Source: CADCVT01 sp036389485 (lineage in GTDB: Bacteria; Actinomycetota; Thermoleophilia; Solirubrobacterales; Solirubrobacteraceae). From it: a stretch of DNA of 64,000 bases. Below, piece by piece: positions 52,829-61,682 of the stretch. The notes under the pieces are model-generated. The model had not been told where the DNA came from. It did no database searches and was given only the letters and a program-made list of their open reading frames with translations. A program made the position numbers and the translations under genes. Each line of letters starts with the position of its first letter. Within the stretch, counting starts at the first letter, position 1. The DNA lies in NCBI GenBank assembly GCA_036389485.1, contig DASVPR010000035.1, forward strand, positions 285,734 to 349,733. Direction: 5' to 3'.

Positions 52829-54302
52829 CCCTCTCGTCGCGGCGCTCGCGCTGCTCGCGCTCGCCGCGCCCGCCGCCGCGCACCAGCGGCAGGAGTCGGT
52901 CTTCATGGACGACAACCTGCTCCTCTACCGCGGCCCGGACCGCGCGACGGCGACGCTGAAGGAGCTCAAGGAGATGGGCGTCGACCGCGTCCGGGTCACG
53001 CTGCACTGGCACCACTTCGCGCCGGACGCGACGAAGGTCAGGCGCCCGCGCGGCGACCTCTACTACGGCCCGAAGGTCTTCGACAACCACGACCACCTGC
53101 TCCGCGAGGCGCGCGAGCTCGGGATCGAGGTGCTCGTCAACGTCAGCGGCAGCGCGCCGCTGTGGGCGACCGGCGGCAACCACCCGAACGGCGAGTACAA
53201 GCCGGACCCGGCCGAGTTCGGGCGCTTCGTCGAGATGCTCGGGCGCCGGTACGACGGCCGGCACCGCGACGAGGACCAGGGCGAGCGGCGCATCCCGCGC
53301 ATCGACGCGTGGTCGATCTGGAACGAGCCGAACCTCGGCTCCCGCATCCAGCCGCAGTGGGAGCGGGGCAAGCCGAAGTCGCCGGAGATCTACCGGCGGC
53401 TCGTGCGCTCCGCCCTCGCGGCGCTCGACCGCTCCGGCCACGGCAACGACATCGTGCTGCTCGGGGAGACCGCGCCGCGCGGGGTCGACGCCCGCACGCA
53501 GTTCAGCTCGATCCGCCCCGGCGTCTTCCTCCGCGAGCTGTTCTGCCTCGACCAGGACCTCCTCCCCGCGGAGCCCCCGCAGCGCGGCTGCGACTTCGGC
53601 GACCGCGGCCGCTTCGAGGTCAGCGGCTACGCGCACCACCCGTACTCGATCACCTCGCCGCCGGACGTCCCGCACCCGCACCCGGACGACATCACCCTCG
53701 CCGACCGCGACCGCCTGACGCGCATCCTCGACGCCGCCGCGGGGCTCTCGCGCATCCCGCCCGAGCTGCCGCTCTGGTACACGGAGTACGGCTACCAGAC
53801 GCTGCCGCCCGACCCGATCCGCGGCATCGACCCGCTGCAGCACGCGGCGTGGCTCGCCCAGGCCGAGCACATCACGTTCCTCGACGAGCGCGTCGCCGCG
53901 ATGACCCAGTTCCAGCTGGTCGACGACCCGCCGCGCCGCCGCTTCCGGCGCAGCGATCGCCGCTACTGGGGCACCTACCAGTCGGGGCTGAAGTACGCCG
54001 ACGGGCGCCGCAAGCCGGCGTACGACGCGTACCGCCTGGCGCTCGACGCGCCCGACCGCGTCGCGCCCGGTCAGCCGCTGCGGATCTGGGGCCTGCTGCG
54101 CGCCGCCCCGAACGGCGAGTCGCAGTCGGTGCAGCTCGAGGTCAAGGAGCCGGGGAGCGTCGCGTTCGTCCCTGCGGGCGACCCGGTCCGCGTGCTGCAC
54201 GCCCGCGGCTACTTCGAGGTCGAGGTGCCCGCGCGCACCGGCGAGTGGCGCTTCACGTGGGGCGGCATGGCAAGCAACGCGGTCGCCGTCACCGTGGGGT
54301 AG
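52821..54302 (+). CDS. Secreted clan GH-A glycoside hydrolase-like protein
   Basis: This is a 493-residue protein with a signal peptide (1-20, PAAAH). The TIM barrel includes WSIWNEPNL (Glu169, acid/base) and LWYTEYGYQT (Glu322, nucleophile), the paired glutamates of clan GH-A. The C-terminal 90 residues form a beta domain. It is only distantly similar to the two tandem glycosidases at 9463-12936, so it is a separate family member. The GTG start lies inside the end of the upstream hypothetical gene. The stop at 54300-54302 overlaps a TAGGGT -10-like box of the next gene. Confidence 0.87.
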   Translation: MRSPLVAALALLALAAPAAAHQRQESVFMDDNLLLYRGPDRATATLKELKEMGVDRVRVTLHWHHFAPDATKVRRPRGDLYYGPKVFDNHDHLLREARELGIEVLVNVSGSAPLWATGGNHPNGEYKPDPAEFGRFVEMLGRRYDGRHRDEDQGERRIPRIDAWSIWNEPNLGSRIQPQWERGKPKSPEIYRRLVRSALAALDRSGHGNDIVLLGETAPRGVDARTQFSSIRPGVFLRELFCLDQDLLPAEPPQRGCDFGDRGRFEVSGYAHHPYSITSPPDVPHPHPDDITLADRDRLTRILDAAAGLSRIPPELPLWYTEYGYQTLPPDPIRGIDPLQHAAWLAQAEHITFLDERVAAMTQFQLVDDPPRRRFRRSDRRYWGTYQSGLKYADGRRKPAYDAYRLALDAPDRVAPGQPLRIWGLLRAAPNGESQSVQLEVKEPGSVAFVPAGDPVRVLHARGYFEVEVPARTGEWRFTWGGMASNAVAVTVG

Positions 54303-54313
54303 GGTCCCGCGCC

Positions 54314-54805
54314 GTGGCCACCCGTCAGGAGAAGAAGGAACGCGCGGCGTCCAAGAAGCTCAGCTGGCACGAGTTCCTCGCGATGGGCGGCGGCGCGGTG
54401 CTGGCGATCAGCCTCTTCCTGCCGTGGTACAGCGTCGAGAACGCGCGCGGCACGATCGGGGACGGGAAGCAGGGGCCCGGGGACTTCACCGGCTTCGAGG
54501 TCCACGACCTCCAGCGCTGGCTGCTGCTCGCCGCGGCGGCGGCGCCGTTCATCCTCGCCTACATCGTCGTGCGCGGGCACAAGCTGTCGTGGGCGCGCGG
54601 GGAGATGACCGCGGTCTCGTCGATCGCCGCGCTCGGCCTGATCGCGTACGCGGGGATCATCGACAAGCCGGGCGAGCCCAAGGGGCTGATCGGCGTCAAG
54701 TACGGCTGGGTCCTCGCGCTGCTCGCGGTGATCGCGATGATCGTCGGGTCGGCGCTGCGCGCCTCCGAGGTCGAGCGCCAGCGGAAGCCCCCGGGAGTCC
54801 TCTAG
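54314..54805 (+). CDS. Four-TM hypothetical membrane protein
   Basis: This is a 163-residue protein. A basic N-terminus (RQEKKERAASKK) precedes TM segments at about 21-40 (FLAMGGGAVLAISLFLPWY), 68-86 (WLLLAAAAAPFILAYIVV), 98-116 and 129-150 (YGWVLALLAVIAMIVGSAL). FLPWYSV followed by a polar loop with FTGFEVHD is a common pattern in actinobacterial small membrane proteins of unknown role. It ends 2 bases before the glpX start, so the two are probably co-transcribed. TAGGGT lies 8 bases before the GTG, fitting a leaderless start. Confidence 0.82.
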   Translation: MATRQEKKERAASKKLSWHEFLAMGGGAVLAISLFLPWYSVENARGTIGDGKQGPGDFTGFEVHDLQRWLLLAAAAAPFILAYIVVRGHKLSWARGEMTAVSSIAALGLIAYAGIIDKPGEPKGLIGVKYGWVLALLAVIAMIVGSALRASEVERQRKPPGVL

Positions 54806-54807
54806 CC

Positions 54808-55845
54808 GTGCACGAAGTCGAGCACCACGTCCTCGACGATCCGGGGACGATCGCCGGTCGCCCTGATCGCAACCTCGCGCTGGAACTGGTCCGCGTGACC
54901 GAGGCGGCCGCGCTCGCCGCGGCGCGGCTCGTCGGGATGGGCGACAAGATCGGCGCGGACCAGGCGGCGGTGGACGCGATGCGCCTCGTGCTCGACACCG
55001 TGCAGATGGACGGCGTCGTCGTCATCGGCGAGGGCGAGAAGGACGAGGCGCCCATGCTCTACAACGGCGAGCAGATCGGGACGGGCGCAGGCGACGCGCC
55101 GTCGGTCGACATCGCCGTCGACCCGCTCGAGGGCACGACGCTGACGGCGAAGGGCATGCCCAACGCGCTGTCCGTCATCGGCCTGGCCGAGCGCGGCTCG
55201 ATGTTCGATCCCGGCCCGTGCGTCTACATGATGAAGATGGCGGGCGGGCCGGAGATCGCGGACTGCCTCGACCTCGACCGGCCGCTCGGAGAGACGCTGC
55301 GGCTCGTGGCGGACCGCAAGTCGTGCGACATCCGCGACGTGATGGTGGTCGTCCTCGACCGGCCGCGCCACGAGGAGGGGATCCGCGAGATCCGCGAGGC
55401 GGGCGCGCGCGTGCGGCTGATCTCCGACGGCGACGTGAGCGCGGCGATGCTCGCGGTGAGCGAGAACAGCGCGGTCGACCTGCTGTGGGGCGTCGGCGGG
55501 ACGCCCGAGGGCGTCATCTCCGCGTGCGCGCTGAAGTGCATGGGCGGCCAGCTCGTCGGCCGGCTGTGGCCGCGCGACGACGCAGAGCGCGCGGCGGCCC
55601 TGGACGGCGGCTACGACCTCGAGCGGCAGCTGACGGTCGACGATCTCGTCCGCTCCGACGACTGCTTCTTCTCGGCCACCGGCGTGACCGACGGCGACGT
55701 GCTGCAGGGCGTCCGCTACAGCGGGACGACGGGCGCGACCACGGAGTCGCTCGTGATGCGCTCGCGCTCCGGCACCGTGCGCCGGGTCGCGGCCCGCCAC
55801 GATCGCGCGAAGCTGCGCGCGATCACCGGCGGGCGCTACGGCTAG
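54808..55845 (+). CDS. glpX: Fructose-1,6-bisphosphatase class II
   Basis: This 345-residue protein is a full-length GlpX. RNLALELVRVTEAAALAAARLVGMGDK starts the family, VVIGEGEKDEAPMLYNGE (about 71-88) and DIAVDPLEGTTL (about 101-112) carry the metal-binding Glu and Asp residues, and AGGPEIADCLDLD and SDGDVSAAM continue the fold. Catalyses the dephosphorylation of fructose-1,6-bisphosphate in gluconeogenesis. In actinobacteria this class is often the only FBPase and is essential for growth on fatty acids, which matches the beta-oxidation genes elsewhere in the window. The start is GTG, 2 bases after the upstream stop. Confidence 0.96.
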   Translation: MHEVEHHVLDDPGTIAGRPDRNLALELVRVTEAAALAAARLVGMGDKIGADQAAVDAMRLVLDTVQMDGVVVIGEGEKDEAPMLYNGEQIGTGAGDAPSVDIAVDPLEGTTLTAKGMPNALSVIGLAERGSMFDPGPCVYMMKMAGGPEIADCLDLDRPLGETLRLVADRKSCDIRDVMVVVLDRPRHEEGIREIREAGARVRLISDGDVSAAMLAVSENSAVDLLWGVGGTPEGVISACALKCMGGQLVGRLWPRDDAERAAALDGGYDLERQLTVDDLVRSDDCFFSATGVTDGDVLQGVRYSGTTGATTESLVMRSRSGTVRRVAARHDRAKLRAITGGRYG

Positions 55846-55865
55846 ACCGAGTGCACGGCAATCCC

Positions 55866-55895
55866 TTGACCGCAGCGACGCGCGCGCTCTAGTGT
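55866..55895 (+). promoter_or_regulatory. Promoter of the five-TM IPT/TIG gene
   Basis: TTGACC (55866-55871), an 18-base spacer and TAGTGT (55890-55895) match the sigma-70-type consensus of the window. The leader is about 28 bases and carries GAGGAGGAG before the GTG at 55930, so this gene is not leaderless. Confidence 0.6.
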
Positions 55896-55929
55896 CGCGA
55901 CGCGTGGATCGCTGAGACGAGGAGGAGCC

Positions 55930-56943
55930 GTGTCCGACGATCAGAAGGTCGCTGCCGCCATCGCGCTCGCGGTCGTGCTCGGGATCGTGGCCGTCATGTT
56001 CCTAGTGGCGCGAAAGGTCCGGACGGCGAAAGCGGAGATCACGATCCCCGGTCCGCCGGCGGTGAAGATCGCTGCCGGCTCCGAGGTCCCCGCCGGGGTC
56101 GCCCCGCCGTCGGATCAGGTCACCGAGCGGCGGCGCTCGCTCCTCGCCGGCGTGCTCGTCGGCAAGGACAACCGGACGTCGACCTCCAAGACGATCGCGT
56201 TCGCTTGGACGCTGGTGATCGCCTTCGGGCTGATGACGCTCCTGTTCGCGAAGTGGCTCGGCGATCCCACCGGGTGGGACGAGCAGCTCAAGGACGGCGT
56301 GCAGTCCGACTACCTCGTCCTCCTGGGCGGACCCTTGGCCGCGGCGGTGCTGGCGAAGATGCGCGCGACGTCCGACGCCAACGGCCGCACCCCGGCGGCG
56401 CCCAACAGCGCGAACGTCCAGCAGCTCGTCACCGACGACGAGGGCGACACGAACCTCTCCGACTTCCAGTACCTGCTCTTCAACCTGATCGCGATCGTCT
56501 ACTTCCTCGGGCAGTTCCTCTCGTCGCAGATGGACTCCGGGTTCCCCGACCTGCCCGACCTGCTCTCCGGCCTGATCGTCACGTCCGCCACCGGATATTC
56601 CGCGACGAAGTTCGTCGCCACCGCGAAGCCCACGCTTACGAGCGTGGTGCCGCTCAACGCCGCTGTCGGAGGGACGGTGAAGCTGTACGGGCAGAACCTG
56701 GTCTTCCCGGCGCTCGGCAACCAGCCCGCGCTGCCGCCCATCGTCAGCGTCGGCGGCGTCCAGGCGACGCTCTCCTCCTACGCCAAGATCATGGGCGCCG
56801 ACGTGCTCGAGGTCCCCGTGCCGACCGGAGCGAAGCCCGGCGCGGGGACGATCGCGGTGGTACGGGCGGACGGCCTGGCGGCGGTCGGGCCGGCGGGGTC
56901 GGACGGCATCGCGTTCGTCGTCGCCGACGACTCGTCGCCGTAG
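55930..56943 (+). CDS. Five-TM membrane protein with C-terminal IPT/TIG-like domain
   Basis: This is a 337-residue protein. TM helices at about 7-29, 88-110, 127-144, 180-200 and 207-228; before the second is GKDNRTSTSKTIAFAWT, a conserved-looking motif in a loop. Between the third and fourth TM is an acidic cytoplasmic or external loop (TDDEGDTNLSDFQ). From about 232 comes an IPT/TIG Ig-like domain: PTLTSVVPLNAAVGGTVKLYGQNL, then VSVGGVQAT and VLEVPVP as strands. IPT domains bind ligands or partners at the surface. The function of the TM core is unknown. It has its own promoter and ribosome binding site. Confidence 0.82.
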   Translation: MSDDQKVAAAIALAVVLGIVAVMFLVARKVRTAKAEITIPGPPAVKIAAGSEVPAGVAPPSDQVTERRRSLLAGVLVGKDNRTSTSKTIAFAWTLVIAFGLMTLLFAKWLGDPTGWDEQLKDGVQSDYLVLLGGPLAAAVLAKMRATSDANGRTPAAPNSANVQQLVTDDEGDTNLSDFQYLLFNLIAIVYFLGQFLSSQMDSGFPDLPDLLSGLIVTSATGYSATKFVATAKPTLTSVVPLNAAVGGTVKLYGQNLVFPALGNQPALPPIVSVGGVQATLSSYAKIMGADVLEVPVPTGAKPGAGTIAVVRADGLAAVGPAGSDGIAFVVADDSSP

Positions 56944-56945
56944 CG

Positions 56946-57677
56946 TCAGACGGCCTCGCCCTCGCGCTCGCGCGCGGGGACCGGGTCGGGCAGCTCGTCG
57001 ATCTTCGCGAAGCGGCCGACCTTCGACTCGACGAGGTCGAGGCGCGCGAGGCTGCGGAGGAAGCCGTGGGTCACGAGCGCGTGGATGCGCGACTGCGTGT
57101 TCTCGTAGACCCACCGGCCGAGCGCGAACGCGATCGCGGGGTAGAAGTTCGCGACCTCGACCTCGACGTGGGCGACGCTCGCGCCGGGCGTGCCGGAGTC
57201 CCGTCGCCGGTCCACCTCGATCTCGAGGTAGCCGCGGCCGTGGCGCCCGTCGCGCGCGACGAGGACGCCCTTCTCGATGCGCCATCTGACGATCCCGCGC
57301 TCCTGGTCCATCTCGTACTCGGGCTCCTGGAACGTGAGCAGCGGGATGAGCCCGAGGAGCTTCACGTCGCGGCCGTCCGGCCGGTACTTGACCTGGATCA
57401 GCTGGAGCGTCACGCGGCTGAGGAAGCGCCAGTACGTGCGGGCGAGGCGCTCGAGGTGCATCGGGCTCCAGATCGCTTGCAGCGCCTCGTCGGGCATGAC
57501 GAGGTCGGCGCACTGGATGGAGGTGACCGCGCCGGTGTGCGGGTCGATCCGGGTGTGCTCGGGCGGGCTGACGATGAGCGCCTGCGCGACGCGCTCGCGG
57601 CGGCGCGCGCGGAGCCACGTCGCGAGGGTGCCAGCCGCGGCAGCCGCCGCCACAGCCACGAGAATGGTCCTCGGCAC
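56946..57677 (-). CDS. Membrane-anchored hypothetical protein
   Basis: This is a 243-residue protein with one N-terminal TM helix (about 4-22, TILVAVAAAAAAGTLATWL) followed by basic residues, so the body is cytoplasmic or the helix is an uncleaved anchor. The soluble part has a helical half (ADLVMPDEALQAIWSPMHLERLARTYWRFLSRVTLQLIQVKY) and a beta half with GYLEIEVDRRR and VEVEVANFYPAIAFALGRW. No known family recognised; it has the look of a conserved thermoleophilial hypothetical. Divergent from the MerR gene over 18 bases, which makes it a plausible regulatory target. Confidence 0.75.
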   Translation of the reverse strand: MPRTILVAVAAAAAAGTLATWLRARRRERVAQALIVSPPEHTRIDPHTGAVTSIQCADLVMPDEALQAIWSPMHLERLARTYWRFLSRVTLQLIQVKYRPDGRDVKLLGLIPLLTFQEPEYEMDQERGIVRWRIEKGVLVARDGRHGRGYLEIEVDRRRDSGTPGASVAHVEVEVANFYPAIAFALGRWVYENTQSRIHALVTHGFLRSLARLDLVESKVGRFAKIDELPDPVPAREREGEAV

Positions 57678-57695
57678 GGCCAGCACCGTACCCCG

Positions 57696-58547
57696 ATGGC
57701 CGTTTCCCTGCCCATGAACGACCTCGCGATCAAGGACCTCGCTGAACGGACCGGCATCGCGCCCGGCACGATCCGCATGTGGGAGCAGCGCTACGGGTTC
57801 CCGGAGCCCGCGCGGACGGCGTCCGGCTACCGCCGGTACACGGTGGACGACGTGGAGGCGCTGCGGCGCATCGCGTCCTACCGGCGCGTCGGGCTGTCGA
57901 TCCCGGCGGCGATCGAGCGCGTGCGCTCCGCCGAGACGGTCACGGACCGGCCGTCGTTGTACGCGGCGGTGGCGTCGCTGGATCCGGCCGCGCGCCCGCA
58001 GGTGCTGCGGAAGCCGACGCTGACCGCGCTGTCGCGGGCGATCGAGGACGAGGCGCTGGCGCGGGCGGCGTCGCCGGTGCTGTTCGCGGCGTTCCAGCGC
58101 CCGGAGCACTACCGGCCCGTTTCCGCGCGCTACCGGCGGCTCGCGGCGCACGCGGACGCCGCGACGGTCTTCGCGTCGTTCGGGTCGGTGCGGCGGCCGC
58201 GGGGCGGGCCGGTCGAGCTGCCCATCGACCTGGACGACGCGATCGGCAACGAGTGGGCGGTCATCGTCGACGCGCCGGGGTACTGCGCGTGCCTGCTGGC
58301 GTGGGAGCACCCGGCGGACGGTCCGGCCGATCGCGCGCGGCGCTTCGAGGCGATCTGGACCGTGCAGCCGCAGGCGACGCGGCGCGCGGCGCAGGTCGCG
58401 GCGCGCCTCGCGGGGCAGATCGATCCCGCGTACGGCTCGAAGCTCGACGCGCTGCTCGCCGGCCGGCCCCTCGCGGTCGAGGACCCGGCCCCTGCTTTGA
58501 CCGCGCTCGCGAACCGCGCGATCGCGTACGTCGAGGAGGCGCGCTAG
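57696..58547 (+). CDS. MerR-type regulator with DICT sensory domain
   Basis: This is a 283-residue protein. The MerR HTH at about 8-75: AIKDLAERTGIAPGTIRMWEQRYGFPEP, then TASGYRRYTVDDVEALRRI. From about 105 to 240 is a domain like DICT, which is often joined to MerR domains or GGDEF/two-component proteins in actinobacteria and cyanobacteria and may sense light or redox: VLFAAFQRPEHYRPVSARYRRLAAHA, TVFASFG and EWAVIVDAPGYCACLLAWE. The DICT assignment is from memory of the family. ATG 57714 is an alternative start. Target genes may include the divergent anchored protein. Confidence 0.85.
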   Translation: MAVSLPMNDLAIKDLAERTGIAPGTIRMWEQRYGFPEPARTASGYRRYTVDDVEALRRIASYRRVGLSIPAAIERVRSAETVTDRPSLYAAVASLDPAARPQVLRKPTLTALSRAIEDEALARAASPVLFAAFQRPEHYRPVSARYRRLAAHADAATVFASFGSVRRPRGGPVELPIDLDDAIGNEWAVIVDAPGYCACLLAWEHPADGPADRARRFEAIWTVQPQATRRAAQVAARLAGQIDPAYGSKLDALLAGRPLAVEDPAPALTALANRAIAYVEEAR

Positions 58548-59779
58548 ATCAGCTCGACCTCGACGGTCGTCCCGGGCTCCGCGGTCTCTTCGCCCGCGGT
58601 CACGATCGCGAGTCCGTCGGCGTTGAGCATCGAGGTCAGCTGGTGCGAGCCCTGAGGGCCGGTCGGCGTCGCGCGGTTGCCGTCTAGACGCACGCGGACC
58701 GCCTCGTCGCGGCCCGGATTGCGTTGCACGGGCTCCGCGAGCTCTGCTCTGACCCTCTGCGCCTCCGCAGGCGCGCCCTGCAGCTTCGCCAGGGCGGGGC
58801 GGACGAACAGGAGGAACGTCACCATCGCGCTCACCGGGTTGCCCGGGAGGCCGAACACGAGCGTGTCCTCCGTGCTCCCGAACCACGTCGGCTTGCCGGG
58901 CCGCAGCGCGACGCGCCAGAAGCGCTGTTCGACGCCGTTCGCTTCGAGCGCCGGCTTGACGTGGTCGTGCGGCCCGACCGACACGCCGCCGGAGAGGACG
59001 ACGACGTCGGCTTTGTCGAGCGCCTGGGCGATGGCCTCCTCCGTCGCGGCGCGCGTGTCCCCGACCCGGCCGTGGTGGGCGATCTGCGCGCCGGCCTGCC
59101 GCGCGAGCGCCCCGAGCGTCGTGCCGTTCGACTCGTGGATCTCGCCGGGCCCCAGGGGCGCGCCGGGATCCTTCAGCTCGTCGCCCGTGATCAACAGCGC
59201 GACCCGCGGCTTCTTCGCGACCTCGACCCTCGCCCGCCCCGCCACCACCGCGACCCCGAGCTCCGCCGCACCGAGAACAGTCGCCCGCGAAAGAACGACC
59301 TCCCCGGCCCGCATGTCCTCCCCGGCGCGCCGGACGTGCTGCCCGGGAGAGACCGCCGCCTCCACGACGATGCGGCTCGCCTCCGCCGCGGCGCTCCCGC
59401 CGGCGGCCGATCGGCTCGTCGCGGCCGCGCCGCTCCCCGCCGGCCGCGTCCGCTCGACCGGCACCACCGCCTCCGCTCCCGGCGGAACGACGGCGCCGGT
59501 CGAGACGCGGAGCGCCTGCCCTTCGCCAGGCGCGGCGGTCGCGGGCGCGCCGGCGCGGGACTCGCCGACCACCTCCAGCTCGCGACCCGCGGGGCCGGCC
59601 GCGAGCGCGAAGCCGTCCATCGCGCTGTTGTCGAACGGCGGGACGTCGTTCGCCGCGGCGACGTCCTCCGCGAGCACGCGCCCGAGCGCGTCGCCTACCG
59701 CGACCGTCTCGCTGCCCAGCGGCCGGACCGCTTCCAGCACCGCCGCGCGCGCCTGGTCGATGGAGAGGAGTCCCGCCAC
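58544..59779 (-). CDS. moeA: Molybdopterin molybdotransferase MoeA
   Basis: This is a 411-residue MoeA. DVPPFDNSAMDGFAL (about 44-58) is the signature loop of domain III/I; VSTGAVVPPGAEAVVPVE the next; LLITGDELKDPG and IHESNGTTLGALARQ the MoCF-binding core; VVLSGGVSVGPHDHVKPAL and GLPGNPVSAMVTFLLFVRP the remaining active-site motifs. It inserts molybdate into adenylylated molybdopterin. An extra Ala/Ser/Gly-rich insertion (about 112-130) is unusual. GTG start at 59779 chosen from several options. No other molybdenum cofactor gene is nearby. Its stop overlaps the end of the MerR-DICT gene by 4 bases. Confidence 0.95.
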   Translation of the reverse strand: MAGLLSIDQARAAVLEAVRPLGSETVAVGDALGRVLAEDVAAANDVPPFDNSAMDGFALAAGPAGRELEVVGESRAGAPATAAPGEGQALRVSTGAVVPPGAEAVVPVERTRPAGSGAAATSRSAAGGSAAAEASRIVVEAAVSPGQHVRRAGEDMRAGEVVLSRATVLGAAELGVAVVAGRARVEVAKKPRVALLITGDELKDPGAPLGPGEIHESNGTTLGALARQAGAQIAHHGRVGDTRAATEEAIAQALDKADVVVLSGGVSVGPHDHVKPALEANGVEQRFWRVALRPGKPTWFGSTEDTLVFGLPGNPVSAMVTFLLFVRPALAKLQGAPAEAQRVRAELAEPVQRNPGRDEAVRVRLDGNRATPTGPQGSHQLTSMLNADGLAIVTAGEETAEPGTTVEVELI

Positions 59780-59857
59780 CGCGGCATCGTCCCACGCGCC
59801 CGCTCCGCACCGGCGCGAGCCCTCCGGAACGTCCGGTCGCGCCGGTATCAACGGTCC

Positions 59858-60997
59858 ATGCCCGCCGCCTCCCTCGGCCGCCGCCGCCCGCGGCCGGTCG
59901 CCGACGCCCCTGCCGTCGACGGCCGCGACCTCGCGCGCGCGTGGCTGGTCGAGCTGGTCGCGGCGGCGCCGCTCGAGCGCGCGGCCGCGCTGCCCGGGCC
60001 CGGCTTCGCGACGCAGGCTCCGCGGCTCTGCGACGCGATCATCGCGGCCCTCGCGACCGAAGCCGCCTTCGACGACCTCGAGCCCGGCGGCGCGCACGCC
60101 TCCCTCGCCGGCGACGCCGCGATCCTCGCCGGCACGGACGGCGCCGCCGAAGCCGTCGCGGCGCTCGACGCGCTCCGCGCCGTCACCTGGGCCGCGCTCG
60201 TCGCCGAGCTGCGCGACCCGCCCCCGGCGCTCCTCACCGATCTCGCCGACCGCCTCGGCGCCGCGATCGCCACCGTCACCGCCGCCGCGATCGAAGGATC
60301 CTCCCTCCCGACCCACCCCGGCCACCGAGGCCCCCTCGCCGCGCTCCTCCGCCGCGACCCGGAGGACGCGGACGCGCCGCAGCCCGCTGCGCCCGACGCG
60401 GATGGCTCGGCGGAAGGAGATCCCGCCGCGCCCCCCCAACGGGATCCCTCCGACGCCGACGGGGTGGTCGGGGTGTCCGACGTGCGGCAGTGGGATCCGT
60501 CCGCGGCGGGGTTGGCGGTCGACGCGTCGGAGTTCCACGAGCGGGTCGCGCCCTGGACCGCGGCGATCGAGCGGCGGTTGCAGCGGCATGCCGAGGATCG
60601 GCTTCCGTTCGGGGTGCTGTGCGTCGAGGTCGCCGACCTCGATCGGCTGGTCGTCGCCGAGCGAGACGGCGACGTCGCGCGCGCGCTCGAGGCGGCGGAG
60701 GCCGCGGTCTGTGCTCAGCTGCGGCCCGCGGACGTCCTGGTGCGCGAGCGGGCCGGGCGCTACTGGCTCGTCGCTCCGGACACCGACGGCGACGCGGCGC
60801 GGTCGCTGGCGCATCTGCTCGCGGCGGCGGTCGCGGGCGTCCCGGGGCATCGCGGCGCGCCGCTCGAGGCCGCGGTCGGGCTCGCGACGTGCCCGGCCGA
60901 CGGCGTCGACGCGCCCGCGCTCGAGGGCCGTGCCGAGGAAGGGCTGTTCGCGGCCCGCGCGGCCGGGATCCGCGTCGCGGCGCCGCCGCGCGCCTAG
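59858..60997 (+). CDS. Degenerate GGDEF-like protein
   Basis: This is a 379-residue soluble protein. The N-terminal half (about 20-150) is Ala-rich and helical with no named domain. A Pro/Asp-rich linker (about 165-200) follows. The C-terminal part (about 220-375) has the strand order of a GGDEF domain: FGVLCVEVADLDRLV for the metal-binding strand, then RERAGRYWLVAPDTDG at the place where GGDEF should be, and LEAAVGLATCPADG, then EGLFAARAAG, as in the usual end. The signature itself is lost, so it should not make c-di-GMP; it may bind nucleotide or only dimerise. Stop shares CTAG with the convergent rlpA gene. Confidence 0.78.
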   Translation: MPAASLGRRRPRPVADAPAVDGRDLARAWLVELVAAAPLERAAALPGPGFATQAPRLCDAIIAALATEAAFDDLEPGGAHASLAGDAAILAGTDGAAEAVAALDALRAVTWAALVAELRDPPPALLTDLADRLGAAIATVTAAAIEGSSLPTHPGHRGPLAALLRRDPEDADAPQPAAPDADGSAEGDPAAPPQRDPSDADGVVGVSDVRQWDPSAAGLAVDASEFHERVAPWTAAIERRLQRHAEDRLPFGVLCVEVADLDRLVVAERDGDVARALEAAEAAVCAQLRPADVLVRERAGRYWLVAPDTDGDAARSLAHLLAAAVAGVPGHRGAPLEAAVGLATCPADGVDAPALEGRAEEGLFAARAAGIRVAAPPRA

Positions 60998-61668
60998 CCG
61001 GCGGGCAGGACGCCGACGCGGGCCGTCGCCCGCAGGCCGATCGCCTCGGCGGCGGCCTGGGTGAGGTCCCACTGGCGGCCGGCGATGAACGGGCCGCGGT
61101 CGATCACCGGCACGACGAGCGTGCGGTTGCGGTGGTAGATCTCGACCTTCGCCCCGCATGGCAGCCGCTTGTGCGCGACGCCGACGGTCCGCCGGCTGAG
61201 CCTGATCCCGCACGCGGTCTCGCGGCCGAAGAACCCCGGCCCGTACCAGCTCGCCACCGCGGGCGCGAAGACGGACACGCGCGCCAGCAGCTCCTTCGCC
61301 GAGGCGGCGTTCGCGGCGCCGGGCTCCGGCACGACGTTCGCGCGCAGCTGGTAGCGCCCGGGCGCGTCGGTGAGCCACGCGGCGGCGAACCCGCCGTCGC
61401 TGCCGGCGACCGCGGTGGCGATGGCGTCCCACGAGCCGTCGGCGGCGCGCCGCTCGACCTTCACGGTCCGGCCCGCGTGCTCGGGACCGACCTCGCCGGC
61501 GATCCTCAGCGTCCGCTGCGCGAGCGAGGCGGGGCGGACGTCGAGCGTGCTCCACGTCGCCTCCAGCCCGCCGGTCTGCGCCGCGGCGGGTGAGGGCGCG
61601 GCGAGCACGGCGAGCAGCACCGGCAGCAGGCCGGCGCGCCTCGTGATGTGGCGACGGCGAAAGGTCAT
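60994..61668 (-). CDS. rlpA: RlpA-like double-psi beta-barrel protein (septal lytic transglycosylase family)
   Basis: This 224-residue protein has a signal peptide (1-30, ending PAAAQ), a beta domain of about 90 residues (35-125), and a C-terminal RlpA-like DPBB domain: ASWYGPGFFGRETACG (about 138-153), GVAHKRLPCGAKVEI, VVPVIDRGPFIAGRQWDLTQAAAEAIG. The conserved Asp of VIDRGPF is the catalytic candidate. It should cut or remodel glycan strands outside the membrane; SPOR is absent. It is preceded by a c-di-AMP riboswitch on the same strand, so should be co-regulated with the NlpC/P60 gene at 13238. Confidence 0.9.
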   Translation of the reverse strand: MTFRRRHITRRAGLLPVLLAVLAAPSPAAAQTGGLEATWSTLDVRPASLAQRTLRIAGEVGPEHAGRTVKVERRAADGSWDAIATAVAGSDGGFAAAWLTDAPGRYQLRANVVPEPGAANAASAKELLARVSVFAPAVASWYGPGFFGRETACGIRLSRRTVGVAHKRLPCGAKVEIYHRNRTLVVPVIDRGPFIAGRQWDLTQAAAEAIGLRATARVGVLPAG

Positions 61669-61682
61669 GGGTCCGACTGTCG

